Source: Candidatus Poribacteria bacterium
Lineage (GTDB): Bacteria; Poribacteria; WGA-4E; PCPOR2b
Direction of reading: 5' to 3'
Length of the DNA: 64,000 bases
Assembly: GCA_022822005.1 (NCBI GenBank)
Contig: JAJECO010000097.1
Location: 62,001 to 126,000, forward strand
The notes below the pieces were generated by a model. That model had not been told where the DNA came from. It saw only the letters and a list, made by a program, of their open reading frames with translations, and did no database searches. Position 1 is the first letter of the stretch. Each line of letters opens with the position of its first letter. Shown here piece after piece: positions 8,728-17,786 of the stretch. Position numbers and translations under genes: made by a program.

Positions 8728-9525
8728 TTATCTCATTTTTTCGGTGAAGCCCACAACGACATAGGTGCCGCTACGCTGATTCTTCTCGAGCGTGATAAAT
8801 CCCCGACGTTCTGCATCTTCTAACAGTTCACTAAAGGATTTAAATCCATAAGAAGATTCGCTAAAGGAAGGACGCTTCCGCTTTATTGTATCTTTAATCA
8901 TTGAAGACCATAGAACCTCATGGTTTTCACGGATAAGTCCCCGTATGGTGCTGAACAGCAGATCGAAGACCTCCCGCAGCTCTCTTGGGATATTTTGTTC
9001 AGCTCGATGATCTGTGGTGTCATCTTGCTCAAGCTCCTCATAATAGATGAACTCATCACAATTTTCGCTCAAGAGACTTGATGTGGATTCTTTCAACCCC
9101 ATTCCGATGACATACTTGCCGTTTTCCTTGAGTTTAGAAACAAGCGGTGCAAAGTCGCTGTCTCCCGAAATAACGACAAAGGTGTCGATATGTTCCTTTG
9201 AGTAACACAAATCAATGGCATCAACGCAGAGGCGAATATCCGCTGAATTCTTACCGCTCCGTGAACGCCTTGGGATTTCAATTAACTCGATGCCAGCTTC
9301 GTGAAGTGATTGTCGGTGCTTAAAAAAGCGGTGCCAGTCGGCGTAGGCGGTTTTTACAACAACGTTTCCTTTTTCGACCAAGCGTCCCAAAACTTTTTGA
9401 ACATCAAAAGCAGCCTGATCTTCGCGCCTTTTTTTTCCCTTCTGTTTCTCCTCGAATCCGATAGCGAGATTTTCAAAGTCAACAAACATCGCTAGGATTC
9501 GTTGTTCTTGTTGTCCTTCAGGCAT
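8728..9525 (-). CDS. NYN-domain (LabA/DUF88-like) nuclease with C-terminal OST-HTH/LOTUS-type domain
   Basis: A 265-residue protein. The N-terminal PIN-like NYN domain keeps the acidic metal ligands: D16 in FVDFEN, D96 in KNSADIRLCVDA, and D122/D124 in ISGDSDFAPLV. A polar linker follows, and residues about 170-262 read as a winged-helix OST-HTH/LOTUS domain (SYGFKSFSELLEDAERRGF). NYN proteins are predicted RNases and LOTUS domains bind RNA or helicases, so an RNA-processing role is inferred; placement upstream of the tRNA nucleotidyltransferase fits. It is the first gene of the minus-strand run and faces a 519 bp intergenic region. Confidence 0.85.
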   Translation of the reverse strand: MPEGQQEQRILAMFVDFENLAIGFEEKQKGKKRREDQAAFDVQKVLGRLVEKGNVVVKTAYADWHRFFKHRQSLHEAGIELIEIPRRSRSGKNSADIRLCVDAIDLCYSKEHIDTFVVISGDSDFAPLVSKLKENGKYVIGMGLKESTSSLLSENCDEFIYYEELEQDDTTDHRAEQNIPRELREVFDLLFSTIRGLIRENHEVLWSSMIKDTIKRKRPSFSESSYGFKSFSELLEDAERRGFITLEKNQRSGTYVVVGFTEKMR

Positions 9526-10044
9526 TTCGTCTCAGTTCCTTTCATGAAACGGGACGTAAAACGTATTTTGTGGGGAATTCGCCGAACTAACCTGAAAAGG
9601 TCAAATCACTGGTTCAACCGTTAAAGGCTTGGGAAGCATAGTCTATCGGAGTGGAAATCGGCAGGTGAGCATGATATGGGTGTACTTCCTTCAGCGTCAT
9701 ACGCATTTTTGTCGCAATTGTGAAATTTAATTAAACCTGTAACAGAACGGGTCTGTCTAATTTCGCACCCCGCAAGTACTTAATCGTACGTTAATACTAT
9801 CAAGTGTATCAGAAAGTTTGGTCAGAGGCAAGCCATTTTTCGTAATGATTCTGGGAATAGGAGTGGCGTCGTTCCGCAGTAAGATTATGGTGAATTCTAT
9901 AATTACTTATACACTTTCGATACACAACCAACCCCCTAAATCCCGCTTGTCAGGGGGACTTGATGAGGTTTCGATAAGTGGCACTATTGATGAACGTCTA
10001 CATATTTATATCGTTCACCATAAAAGAAAAAGGTACATACAACA
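9526..10044. other. 519 bp divergent intergenic region
   Basis: It lies between the NYN gene (minus) and the histidine kinase gene (plus), so it should hold both promoters. A TATAAT at 9898-9903 could serve the kinase gene, but no good -35 lies 16-18 bp upstream. A TGAAACG heptamer is at 9545-9551 and a C-rich/G-rich repeat at 9932-9957. A short open frame across 9818-10063 overlaps this repeat and the kinase start and does not look coding. No RNA gene seen. Confidence 0.6.
9932..9957. repeat. CCCCCT...AGGGGG palindromic intergenic repeat
   Basis: CCCCCT (9932-9937) pairs with AGGGGG (9952-9957) around a 14 nt loop. It resembles in style the longer C/G-rich core of the inverted-repeat element at 46435-46570, where runs of five to six C and G also alternate. 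Probably a dispersed intergenic palindrome. Confidence 0.5.
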
Positions 10045-12084
10045 ATGGCAAAACAGATACTGATTGTTGAAGATGATAGCGATGTCGTTGGCTACATTGA
10101 ACATCTGTTGAAAAGTTTGGGATATGGCGTCTGTGCTGTCGTTTCGTCCGGAGAAGCAGCAATGCAGAAGGCAGCAGAGGCGCCCCCAGATTTGGCGTTG
10201 GTAGATATGATGTTAGCGGGGGATATGGACGGGATCGCTGTCGCTGACCAGATGCGTACCCGTTTCAATATTCCTGTGGTATACCTGACAGCTTATGTAG
10301 ATCAGCGTTTGCTGCAGCGAGCAAAGATAGCCGAACCTTTTGGCTATGTTCTCAAACCGTTCGCTGAAAGGAGACTGCACCTTAACATCGAGATTGCGCT
10401 TTATAGGCATGAGATGGAGCGGAAATTTAAGGAGAGCGAACAGTGGCTTTCGACGATTCTGAGAAGTATCGGTGAAGGCGTCATCGCTACCGATGAAAAT
10501 GGGCGTGTCCAATTCATCAATTCTGTTGCGGAAGATTTGACGGGTTGGCAGCAGGAGGCTGCCTTTGGCAAGGATTTGGAGGAGGTCTTTAACGTTATTA
10601 GTGAGGGGACAGAGACTCCTATCAAGACACATATCATGGAAGCGCTCCAGGGTGGGATCATTGTCGGTCTAACGGAACCAAACCTCCTCGCCGCCCGTGA
10701 TGGCAAAGAAACTCCTATTGATTACAGTGCTGCTCCCATCAGAAATGACCAGGAGAGCACAACCGGCGTTGTGCTGGTCTTCCGTGATATCACGAGACGT
10801 AAGGAGGCGGAGGAAGCACTAAGATTAACGGCGGATGCATTGCAGAGTCAAACGCGAATCTTGCAATCTATTCTGGATAGTATGGGTGATGGCGTGATTG
10901 TTGCCGATGAAACGGGAAGAATCCTGTTTTTCAACCCTGAGGCTGAAGGGCTTATTGATATTGCAATGAATACACCGCTTGATGATTCACCTGAAACATA
11001 CGGCCTATTTCTTCCCGATACTATCACTCCATTCCCATCGGCAGACCTGCCACTGACACGCGCGATCCACGGGGAGTTTTCAGACAACGTTGAGATGTTT
11101 ATTCGGAATGAGAAGGTGCCACAGGGTGTCTACATTGAAGTTGCTGGCAGTCCATTACAGGATGAATCAGGCAAACGAAGAGGCGGTGTTATCGTTTTTC
11201 GCGATGTTACCGAGCGCAGGCGAACGGACGAAGCACTCGCCCGCGCTTACACGCAGGGCAGATTGGAGATTGTCGATACATTACTCCACAATATTGGGAA
11301 TGCTATCAATAGTGTGACGATAGGGATTGGGACCGTTTACGAAAATTTAGTGAAGAATCGATTGACAAGTCGGCTTAGGGCGTTGGCAGATGCAATCGAA
11401 GGGCATCAGGATGATTTTGGCGATTATGTGACACATCATCCACAAGGGCAGAAGGTTGCTCCTTTTATTATGGGGCTCGCAGATGATTTCGCGATCCAAG
11501 AGAAAAAATTGACAGAGATAGTCGGTCGGGTGCAAGATAGAGCCGAACATATCGCTGATATTGTCAGAATGCAGCGGTCACTTGGCAAGAGCAGTATGTA
11601 TCGTAAGGATATCAATCTTCGCCAGGCAATAGACGATGCGATCACGGTGTTATCGGAGTCTATCAGGAAAAGAGATATTGAGGTGCATGTTGAGTGCAAT
11701 AATACACCGGAAGAGATTCGGACGCAAGAGAGTCAATTTCATCAAATGTTGGTTAATCTTATCAAAAATTCGGTTGAAGCTATAGACGAACTTGCGGCAT
11801 CAATAGGGCTCAGCGAGCCGCCCTCCATCAAAATCCGATGCAATGTTAAATTGACTTCTTTTATTCTTGAGGTAATGGATAACGGCATCGGGATTGAGAA
11901 AGATAAATTCGCGGTCATTTTTGAGGGAGATTATACAACCAAGGAGTCGGGCAGTGGACTTGGTCTCCATTCGATAGCGAACTTCGTTGATGGATGGAAT
12001 GGGAAGATTTACCCGTTAAGCGATGGTCTCGGCAAGGGCGCGACGATACGGGTCATCCTACCGCTTTCTTCTGTCACTCCGTAA
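10045..12084 (+). CDS. Hybrid sensor histidine kinase: REC-PAS-PAS-HisKA-HATPase
   Basis: A 679-residue soluble kinase with no membrane segment. Residues 1-122 are a receiver domain with phospho-acceptor D54 (ALVDMM) and the K of VLKPF. PAS domains lie at about 130-255 and 275-395, each ending VFRD(I/V)T. The phosphorylation helix has H415 in TLLHNIGNAINSV, an unusual box in place of the common HELRTP. The ATP-binding part has an N box at about 570-578 (NLIKNSVEA), DNGIGI, and GSGLGLHS. A receiver at the N-terminus means it can be driven by an upstream kinase. It lies 88 bp before a sigma-54 activator gene on the same strand and probably phosphorylates it. The PAS ligand is unknown. Confidence 0.92.
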   Translation: MAKQILIVEDDSDVVGYIEHLLKSLGYGVCAVVSSGEAAMQKAAEAPPDLALVDMMLAGDMDGIAVADQMRTRFNIPVVYLTAYVDQRLLQRAKIAEPFGYVLKPFAERRLHLNIEIALYRHEMERKFKESEQWLSTILRSIGEGVIATDENGRVQFINSVAEDLTGWQQEAAFGKDLEEVFNVISEGTETPIKTHIMEALQGGIIVGLTEPNLLAARDGKETPIDYSAAPIRNDQESTTGVVLVFRDITRRKEAEEALRLTADALQSQTRILQSILDSMGDGVIVADETGRILFFNPEAEGLIDIAMNTPLDDSPETYGLFLPDTITPFPSADLPLTRAIHGEFSDNVEMFIRNEKVPQGVYIEVAGSPLQDESGKRRGGVIVFRDVTERRRTDEALARAYTQGRLEIVDTLLHNIGNAINSVTIGIGTVYENLVKNRLTSRLRALADAIEGHQDDFGDYVTHHPQGQKVAPFIMGLADDFAIQEKKLTEIVGRVQDRAEHIADIVRMQRSLGKSSMYRKDINLRQAIDDAITVLSESIRKRDIEVHVECNNTPEEIRTQESQFHQMLVNLIKNSVEAIDELAASIGLSEPPSIKIRCNVKLTSFILEVMDNGIGIEKDKFAVIFEGDYTTKESGSGLGLHSIANFVDGWNGKIYPLSDGLGKGATIRVILPLSSVTP

Positions 12085-12172
12085 TGAAACGTGATACAAG
12101 AAAATTAAAGTCTGAAAGTAAATAAAGGCACCTACCGTACAAACGAGCATCGGTAGTTAATAGGTACGTATT

Positions 12173-14104
12173 ATGGAATTCAAACAGGACTGGAACTATC
12201 GTGTTTTGGTCGTCGATGATCAGCGGGAGATACATCAGGATTTTGAGGAGATGCTCACGCCCAGCTTGACGGGTTCGTCAACAGATGATTTGGCAGAGGC
12301 ATTTGCTCCAGAAGTCGATGAGAGTTTTCTCCCAAAATTCCAACTCCTCCATGCGAGAGGCGGTTCAGAGGCTTATGACATTGTAAAGGCGGCAATCGAA
12401 ATGGATGATCCAATTGCTGTTGCATACATAGATATAAGAATGCCGCCGGGCATGGATGGGATTGAGACGACGCGACGGATTCGAACCGTTGACCCAAATA
12501 TTGAGATTGTTCTCATGTCTGCGTATACCGACAAATCACTTGGTGATATTGTCCGCGAGATGGAACTGCTGCACAAGCTGCTCTATATCAGAAAGCCGTT
12601 TGCTCGGGAGGAGATTCAGCAGATAACACTTTCGCTTGCGGAGAAATGGAATGTTGAAAGCGAGTTGGGGGACAAGCACCGACAACTCGGAGTGAGCAAT
12701 CAAAGGCTTGAATCCGTTCTCGATTCTACTGGAGATGCGATTGCGATGTTTGATATCACGGGATGTCTACAGTTCGCTAATCGGGGATATGAAGATATGT
12801 TTGAACTGACAACGGATGCGCTAAAGCAGATGTCTCCTGAAGAGCTCGGTGAGCATACCAAGCAGTACTTCCAAGAACCTGGGCGCTTTGAAGAGACGGA
12901 AACTCTACTTCTCGCAGACCCTGAGAAGATGTTTGAAGAGGTTGCAGAGGTTCGGCGTCCGGAACGCAAAATGCTCTATCGATTTACAGCGCCGGTACAC
13001 GATATTCAACAAAATGTTATCGGCCGTATTATGGTTTTTCGGGACATCTCCAAAGAGATTGAGATTAACCAGATGAAAGTCGAAGTCTCCCGTTTGCGCA
13101 CTGAACTCGAAATGAAATATGCGTTTGATAAGATCGTTGGCAAAAGCAAGGAAATTCGGGCGGTTTACGCGCTGATGCAACAGGCGATTGAAAGCAATAT
13201 TACCGTCTTGATTCAGGGAGAAAGCGGCACGGGTAAGGAACTGGTCGCAAGAGCCATCCATTTTAATAGCCCGCGAAAGGCAGGACCATTTATCGATGTC
13301 AACTGTGCTGCCATCCCTGAACCCCTTATTGAAAGTGAACTTTTTGGGCATGAGCGTGGTGCCTTCACGGGTGCGACGGGGCAAAGGATTGGAAAATTCG
13401 AGAGCGCGGATGGGGGAACTATCTTTCTTGATGAGATTGCTGACATGCAGCCACTGGTGCAAGCCAAATTACTGCGTGTGCTGCAAGAACGGGAAATTCA
13501 GCGTGTCGGTGGCACGGGCAACATACCCATCGACGTGCGGGTGATTGCAGCGACAAATAAAGATCTTGAAGCTGCGGTGAAAACCGGTGAGTTTCGCGAA
13601 GACCTATTTTATCGAATTGCCGGTTTTCCGATACCGATACCCGCCCTCAAAAAACGGCGTGAGGATATCCCCCTGTTAGGACACCACTTTTTGCAAGAGT
13701 ATACCAAGGCTGCCGATAAATCTATTTCAGGATTTTCCACGGGTGCGTTACAGTTATTGATGAGCCATGATTGGCCCGGCAATGTCCGAGAATTGGAGAA
13801 CACGATTGAACGCGCTGTGCTTTTGGAGACATCAGATGTGTTGCAGGTGGACAATCCCGCTTTGAGCGGTTTGTATTCGACGAGCAAGGGGGATACCCCT
13901 GATGGCGGTAGCGAGAGTATGCGATCCTACCTTGCAACCTCAACCGAGATTCTCTCCCTTGAAGAGATTGAGAAACAAGCGCTGGTTCATGCCCTTGAAG
14001 TGACCGACAATAACATTACGAAAGCTGCGGAGGCTTTGGGTGTCAATCGGGTTACTATTCATCGGAAATTGAAGAAATATAAGCTGCTTGAAAAAAATAG
14101 TTAA
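12173..14104 (+). CDS. Sigma-54-dependent response regulator: REC-PAS-AAA+-Fis
   Basis: A 643-residue NtrC-type activator. The receiver (residues 10-150) has acceptor D87 in [11 protein letters not shown] and K141 in RKPF, but carries about 25 extra residues after the first acidic pair (about 29-53). A PAS domain (about 180-295) and a coiled linker precede the AAA+ domain: Walker A GESGTGKE 349-356, sigma-54 loop GAFTGA 396-401, Walker B TIFLDEI 416-422. A Fis-type HTH ends the protein ([20 protein letters not shown]). It remodels sigma-54 RNA polymerase at -24/-12 promoters. It follows the hybrid kinase gene, its likely partner. Targets are not evident; no GG-N10-GC promoter was found by eye. 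Confidence 0.94.
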   Translation: MEFKQDWNYRVLVVDDQREIHQDFEEMLTPSLTGSSTDDLAEAFAPEVDESFLPKFQLLHARGGSEAYDIVKAAIEMDDPIAVAYIDIRMPPGMDGIETTRRIRTVDPNIEIVLMSAYTDKSLGDIVREMELLHKLLYIRKPFAREEIQQITLSLAEKWNVESELGDKHRQLGVSNQRLESVLDSTGDAIAMFDITGCLQFANRGYEDMFELTTDALKQMSPEELGEHTKQYFQEPGRFEETETLLLADPEKMFEEVAEVRRPERKMLYRFTAPVHDIQQNVIGRIMVFRDISKEIEINQMKVEVSRLRTELEMKYAFDKIVGKSKEIRAVYALMQQAIESNITVLIQGESGTGKELVARAIHFNSPRKAGPFIDVNCAAIPEPLIESELFGHERGAFTGATGQRIGKFESADGGTIFLDEIADMQPLVQAKLLRVLQEREIQRVGGTGNIPIDVRVIAATNKDLEAAVKTGEFREDLFYRIAGFPIPIPALKKRREDIPLLGHHFLQEYTKAADKSISGFSTGALQLLMSHDWPGNVRELENTIERAVLLETSDVLQVDNPALSGLYSTSKGDTPDGGSESMRSYLATSTEILSLEEIEKQALVHALEVTDNNITKAAEALGVNRVTIHRKLKKYKLLEKNS

Positions 14105-14167
14105 TATCCGGCTGGAAACGGGATAACACGTAAAGTGACACAGTCTTATTTTCTAATGCTGATTGCG

Positions 14168-14198
14168 TTTGATAGATCTCTCAGGTTTAGTATATAAT
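14168..14198 (+). promoter_or_regulatory. Possible sigma-70 promoter upstream of the SDR gene
   Basis: TTTGAT (14168-14173), a 19 bp spacer, then TATAAT (14193-14198), 99 bp before the ATG at 14297. The -10 is perfect but the spacer is long, so this is only a candidate. If real, the SDR gene is transcribed apart from the two-component pair. Confidence 0.35.
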
Positions 14199-14296
14199 TG
14201 TTAAAATAGGATATCAGGTTAGTAGATGGTTGTTGGTTAGATGGTCGATTGTACTTTTAAATCCATAGTGAGTGAAGATAGCTTAGGGAGATTTCG

Positions 14297-15358
14297 ATGA
14301 AAATTTTAGTCACAGGAGGCACAGGCAGAATCGGGGCAAATCTTGTGAGTCGTCTGCTTGACAGAGGACACGACATCCGTAGTTTTGTTTATCCCGGTGA
14401 CTCAAGCCGTGCGGACAAGCTCGACGGTTATGATCGCGTTGAGACGGTTGTTGGGGATCTGCGAAACTTTGACGATGTGAAGCAGGCGGTTGACGGTATG
14501 GATGCAATCTATCACTTGGCAGCTGCGTTTGGCGGTCCATTTGATAATCTGCAATATCTGAATATTAATGGGATGGGAACGCTCAATATCTTGGAGTGCA
14601 TCCGGGAAGGGTTGCCGAATCTTCACCGCTTTGTTTATGCTTGTACAGAGGCGATTTATTGGAGGCTGGGCGAAAAGGGACGTTTTTTTGATGAGCCGAT
14701 TACTGAAGAGATGGTGAGCCGTTACAAGCACATGCCGTACTTTCTGACCAAGTGGATCGGTGAAGAGTTGTCGATGACCTATCACTATCAGTACGGTGTG
14801 CCGACGACGGTTTTCCGATTTGCTACAGTTATCGAGCCCGGCGAATTTCTCAATGCAGATGGATTGCCTCGGCTGTTTCTCTTTAACCCTGTGTACGAAC
14901 AGTATAAGGATCAAACGGGCGATGATGCGGATGAGCAGGAGATAATTGACACCATAAAATCGCTCTGGACCGGCGAGGAGAAGTTCCTCATCAGCCTTAA
15001 TCCGAATGGGCGTCCTTACAAGCAAGAATTTACGGATGTCCGAGATATTGCCCAAGGACTGGTTTTGGGAATTGAAAAGGAAGAGGCGGTTGGAGAGGAA
15101 TTCACGCTTGGCGGCGCGGCGTTGTTCCGATGGGAAGAGGATGTGCCTTATCTCGCCGAACGGTATAATCTGGATTACGTCGAGGCGAGAGTGCTTTCAT
15201 CGAATCATTTCGAGTTCGATCTGCACAAGATCAAAAGTCTGCTGGGGTATGAGCCACAGCATGATCTCCGCAGCGTCCTTGATACCGCGGAAGCGATGCG
15301 GCGTGGCGAGAGCACCGATGTTATTCCAACAGGGATTCGATTTGATGGGAAGGTGTAG
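14297..15358 (+). CDS. NAD(P)-dependent epimerase/dehydratase (extended SDR)
   Basis: A 353-residue SDR. It has the Rossmann motif TGGTGRIG (residues 6-13) and D54 in VVGDLRN. The catalytic pair is Y148/K152 in YFLTK; the usual serine position falls in YACTEAIYW, so T117 may replace Ser. An acidic segment (residues about 210-222) between the nucleotide- and substrate-binding halves is unusual. The substrate is not evident. The start is ATG with AGGGAG upstream. It is convergent with the Eis-like acetyltransferase gene, 55 bp away. Confidence 0.85.
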   Translation: MKILVTGGTGRIGANLVSRLLDRGHDIRSFVYPGDSSRADKLDGYDRVETVVGDLRNFDDVKQAVDGMDAIYHLAAAFGGPFDNLQYLNINGMGTLNILECIREGLPNLHRFVYACTEAIYWRLGEKGRFFDEPITEEMVSRYKHMPYFLTKWIGEELSMTYHYQYGVPTTVFRFATVIEPGEFLNADGLPRLFLFNPVYEQYKDQTGDDADEQEIIDTIKSLWTGEEKFLISLNPNGRPYKQEFTDVRDIAQGLVLGIEKEEAVGEEFTLGGAALFRWEEDVPYLAERYNLDYVEARVLSSNHFEFDLHKIKSLLGYEPQHDLRSVLDTAEAMRRGESTDVIPTGIRFDGKV

Positions 15359-15413
15359 GACGTCAGGGGGTAACTGGCAACGGTTTAATTTGCCGTCGCT
15401 CGCCCCAAAACGC

Positions 15414-16661
15414 CTAAAAATAATCGCAGATCCAGTGTGTGGGTTCGTCTTTTGGGAAAAGTACGGAGAGCAATGCAATTTCATCGGGTTGCAGATTAAC
15501 CCCTTTGATGCGATTAAATTCCTCCAACTGCCCGAATGTCGCGTCCCCGAAAAGTACCTTCAGGAAGTGGTAAGTATCCAGTTTTACCTTTGTGCTTCCG
15601 CTGCCATTTGTAGTGACAGCCACTTTTCCCTGATTCACATTCAGTGTGCAATCTTGGTCGCCAACGGTGAAGTGGAATGAGCCTGACCGATCCGCCATGC
15701 CGCTACTTGCTAATTCCGCCTCAAATTTAGGGATCAGTTTTTGGAAGAGTCTCCCCAGCGAGATAACACGATACATCATCCTTTCGTGGATTGAGAACGA
15801 TAGTGGGCTGCCGCTCTCTTCGCTCAACAGCAAGGTCATTGGGTGATGCCGAGGCAGACGTCCTGAAATGCTCTCAACGTCTCTTTCATAAGCGGCTTCC
15901 AGAATCGCGTGGCAGAGGGCGAGAAGGCTATCAGGGTTTGCGCTCCGGCAGCCGACTTCCCGCAGGTTCGGGTAGTATGTCGCCAAATATGCATCGATTC
16001 CTTGATCATCGTCGGGAAACGCGAGATTGGCGTAAGCGCCGATTTGCCCATCCTTTTCAATGACAAGCGACGGCAGCATACCGACCTGCTGCGAATAACC
16101 ATCCCGCCATAATTCTTCCGAACGCAGAACCGTTCCGGTGCGTCCTCTATTGCTTTCGTCGTAGATTTGGCTGATCTGGATTAGATCGCTTTCGATGTCA
16201 AATTGCCGACTCTTCCACCCCAATGAAGCGAAGGTCTTTTTGTCGTGAAGTTCCAGCTCAAAAGTGGTCTGCGGGAAAGCTGCCCATCCAAGCGGCATAT
16301 AAAACGGTTGGATGGTGGTGAACAGGAGGCTGAGGTCGTAGTTCTGCGCTTCCATGTAGGTAATCGCATCCCGCAGCAGTGCTGACGCATACCCCCGCCC
16401 GCGATACTCTGGTAAAGTGACGACCATACCGATCCCGCCAAGTTTCACGACCACTTCCCCGATATACATCGATCGGTTTGAGACGCGGACATAGCTGACA
16501 ATCTTTCCATCAACAATGCAGACGCGTGACTGATCCAGTTCGTAGGTGGAGTCATGGTAGTGTTGACTGGCGTACCTCGGTCTGCACTTCTCGACGAATA
16601 CTGCGGAGATGAGATCGACAATTTCATCGCGTTCATGCGCTTTTGCTGCGCGGATTTCCAT
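15414..16661 (-). CDS. Eis-like GNAT N-acetyltransferase with C-terminal sterol-carrier-type domain
   Basis: A 415-residue protein built like the Eis family: an N-terminal GNAT domain with the acetyl-CoA loop PEYRGRGYASALL (residues about 89-101), a second GNAT-like domain, and a C-terminal SCP2-like domain (about 310-415, with FHFTVGDQDCTLNV and FLKVLFGDATFGQLEEF). Eis enzymes transfer acetyl groups to amines, including aminoglycosides and peptides; the natural substrate here is unknown. The start is ATG with GAGGAGAA upstream. It is the last gene of the heme/cytochrome run, 27 bp after ccmD, but its role there is not obvious. Confidence 0.85.
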   Translation of the reverse strand: MEIRAAKAHERDEIVDLISAVFVEKCRPRYASQHYHDSTYELDQSRVCIVDGKIVSYVRVSNRSMYIGEVVVKLGGIGMVVTLPEYRGRGYASALLRDAITYMEAQNYDLSLLFTTIQPFYMPLGWAAFPQTTFELELHDKKTFASLGWKSRQFDIESDLIQISQIYDESNRGRTGTVLRSEELWRDGYSQQVGMLPSLVIEKDGQIGAYANLAFPDDDQGIDAYLATYYPNLREVGCRSANPDSLLALCHAILEAAYERDVESISGRLPRHHPMTLLLSEESGSPLSFSIHERMMYRVISLGRLFQKLIPKFEAELASSGMADRSGSFHFTVGDQDCTLNVNQGKVAVTTNGSGSTKVKLDTYHFLKVLFGDATFGQLEEFNRIKGVNLQPDEIALLSVLFPKDEPTHWICDYF

Positions 16662-16688
16662 ATCTTCTCCTCTTAGGCAAAATAACGC

Positions 16689-17042
16689 CTATTCCTTCCC
16701 CTGTAAACCGTCGTGCAGTTGCTCAATCCGCTTTCGCAATTGGTTTTGCATTTTTGCGAGGTGTAAGGCGTAAAGGCTGAAGATTAGCCAGATGATAAAA
16801 TAGGCAGAAACGAGGAATTTCAACCGCTTTTTCTGCCGGGCTTCCAATTTCCCTACTGCTTTTTGGGTTACAAGTTGTTCAACCTCCATCTCGTCTACTT
16901 GTGCGTTCGTTTCGGCGATGGCGTCGCTGACGGCGATGGAGACCTCGTCTTGTGTGATAGCGACCGGAATTTGACTAAATAGAAATAACCCGAAAACGAG
17001 CCCAAAAACGATAAGGACAGTTATCCATAAACCTTTGTGCAT
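16689..17042 (-). CDS. ccmD: CcmD-family heme exporter subunit with N-terminal extension
   Basis: A 117-residue protein with two membrane segments, one at residues 4-22 and one at about 78-96. The second, with its tail (SAYFIIWLIFSLYALHL, then a basic helix), matches CcmD, the small partner that links CcmC, heme and CcmE. Usual CcmD proteins have 45-70 residues; here an extra helix and a periplasmic acidic segment precede it. ATG 17042 has TGGAGA upstream; an in-frame start 14 codons earlier overlaps ccmC. It follows ccmC, as expected. Confidence 0.7.
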   Translation of the reverse strand: MHKGLWITVLIVFGLVFGLFLFSQIPVAITQDEVSIAVSDAIAETNAQVDEMEVEQLVTQKAVGKLEARQKKRLKFLVSAYFIIWLIFSLYALHLAKMQNQLRKRIEQLHDGLQGKE

Positions 17043-17073
17043 TGAATTTCTCCAGAGATGGGACGTTTGTATT

Positions 17074-17742
17074 TTACAATTCACCCATCTGTTGATGTTG
17101 AATCGTTTCTAATTCTAACTTCATCTGTTCAACGCGATATCGAAACATCAGAAGGAATAGATAGAGGAGGGTCAGTGCGAGCCATGAAATCAACCACGCA
17201 ATCTGCATGGTCGGGGGCAGGTTCATCTTGGTGCTGGTGTCCGGATGTAAACCACCCTTCCAGAGTTCAACCGAAAAATAGACGATGGGCACATTCAGGA
17301 AGCCGATGATTCCCAGGACCGCGGAGTACCCCCGTTTTTTTTCTTCTGCTAAGGCGGACCTCAAAATAAGGTAACCGATGTATGTTAGCCAAAGGATCAG
17401 CGCACTTGTCAGTCTCGGTTCCCAATTCCACCAAGTATTCCAAGCAAATCTCGCCCAAATGGGACCTGTGGTGAACACGACCACCCCAAAAACGATTCCG
17501 ATTTCCGTTGAAACGAGCGCGATCGTATCATACTTGTCCCGTCGCTTGATCAGGTAGAGAATGCTGGAGATGAAGGTCACGCCGAAGGCGAGGAATAAGG
17601 TGAATGCCGAAGATATATGGAAGTAAAAAATCTTCTGTACTTCCAACATCGTCATCTCAATTTCAGCGAAACTGAAAACGCAATAAATGGCAACAAATAG
17701 CAAAATTGCTGAGAGCAGGCCAATGAGTTGAGTGCGTGTCAC
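17074..17742 (-). CDS. ccmC: Heme exporter subunit CcmC
   Basis: A 222-residue polytopic membrane protein that loads heme onto CcmE in the periplasm. The tryptophan-rich heme loop reads WNTWWNWEPRLTS, where most CcmC proteins have D in place of the E. A histidine lies before it (FYFHISSAF) and another conserved region after it (FLNVPIVYFSVELWKGG). The start is GTG with GGAG close upstream. Order ccmA-ccmB-ccmC-ccmD is standard. Confidence 0.93.
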   Translation of the reverse strand: MTRTQLIGLLSAILLFVAIYCVFSFAEIEMTMLEVQKIFYFHISSAFTLFLAFGVTFISSILYLIKRRDKYDTIALVSTEIGIVFGVVVFTTGPIWARFAWNTWWNWEPRLTSALILWLTYIGYLILRSALAEEKKRGYSAVLGIIGFLNVPIVYFSVELWKGGLHPDTSTKMNLPPTMQIAWLISWLALTLLYLFLLMFRYRVEQMKLELETIQHQQMGEL

Positions 17743-17754
17743 TTTTCTCCTTTC

Positions 17755-17772
17755 TCCCGGATAAAATCGGGA
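17755..17772. repeat. Short palindrome TCCCGGAT-N3-ATCGGGA in the ccmB-ccmC gap
   Basis: Nearly perfect stem with one unpaired G; same pattern as the palindromes inside hemC (25652-25667) and in the lipoprotein gene (29351-29366). See findings. Confidence 0.65.
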
Positions 17773-17786
17773 TTCTGTTGGGGAGT

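Noticed and set aside
9818-10063. 81-residue plus-strand ORF before the kinase gene
   Set aside because: It crosses the C/G palindrome and the kinase start, has no ribosome-binding site and no recognisable content.
12905-13462. 185-residue minus-strand ORF
   Set aside because: Lies wholly in the AAA+ part of the sigma-54 activator gene in another frame; a shadow.
14402-15055. 217-residue minus-strand ORF
   Set aside because: Antisense to the SDR gene with no ribosome-binding site or family match; a shadow.
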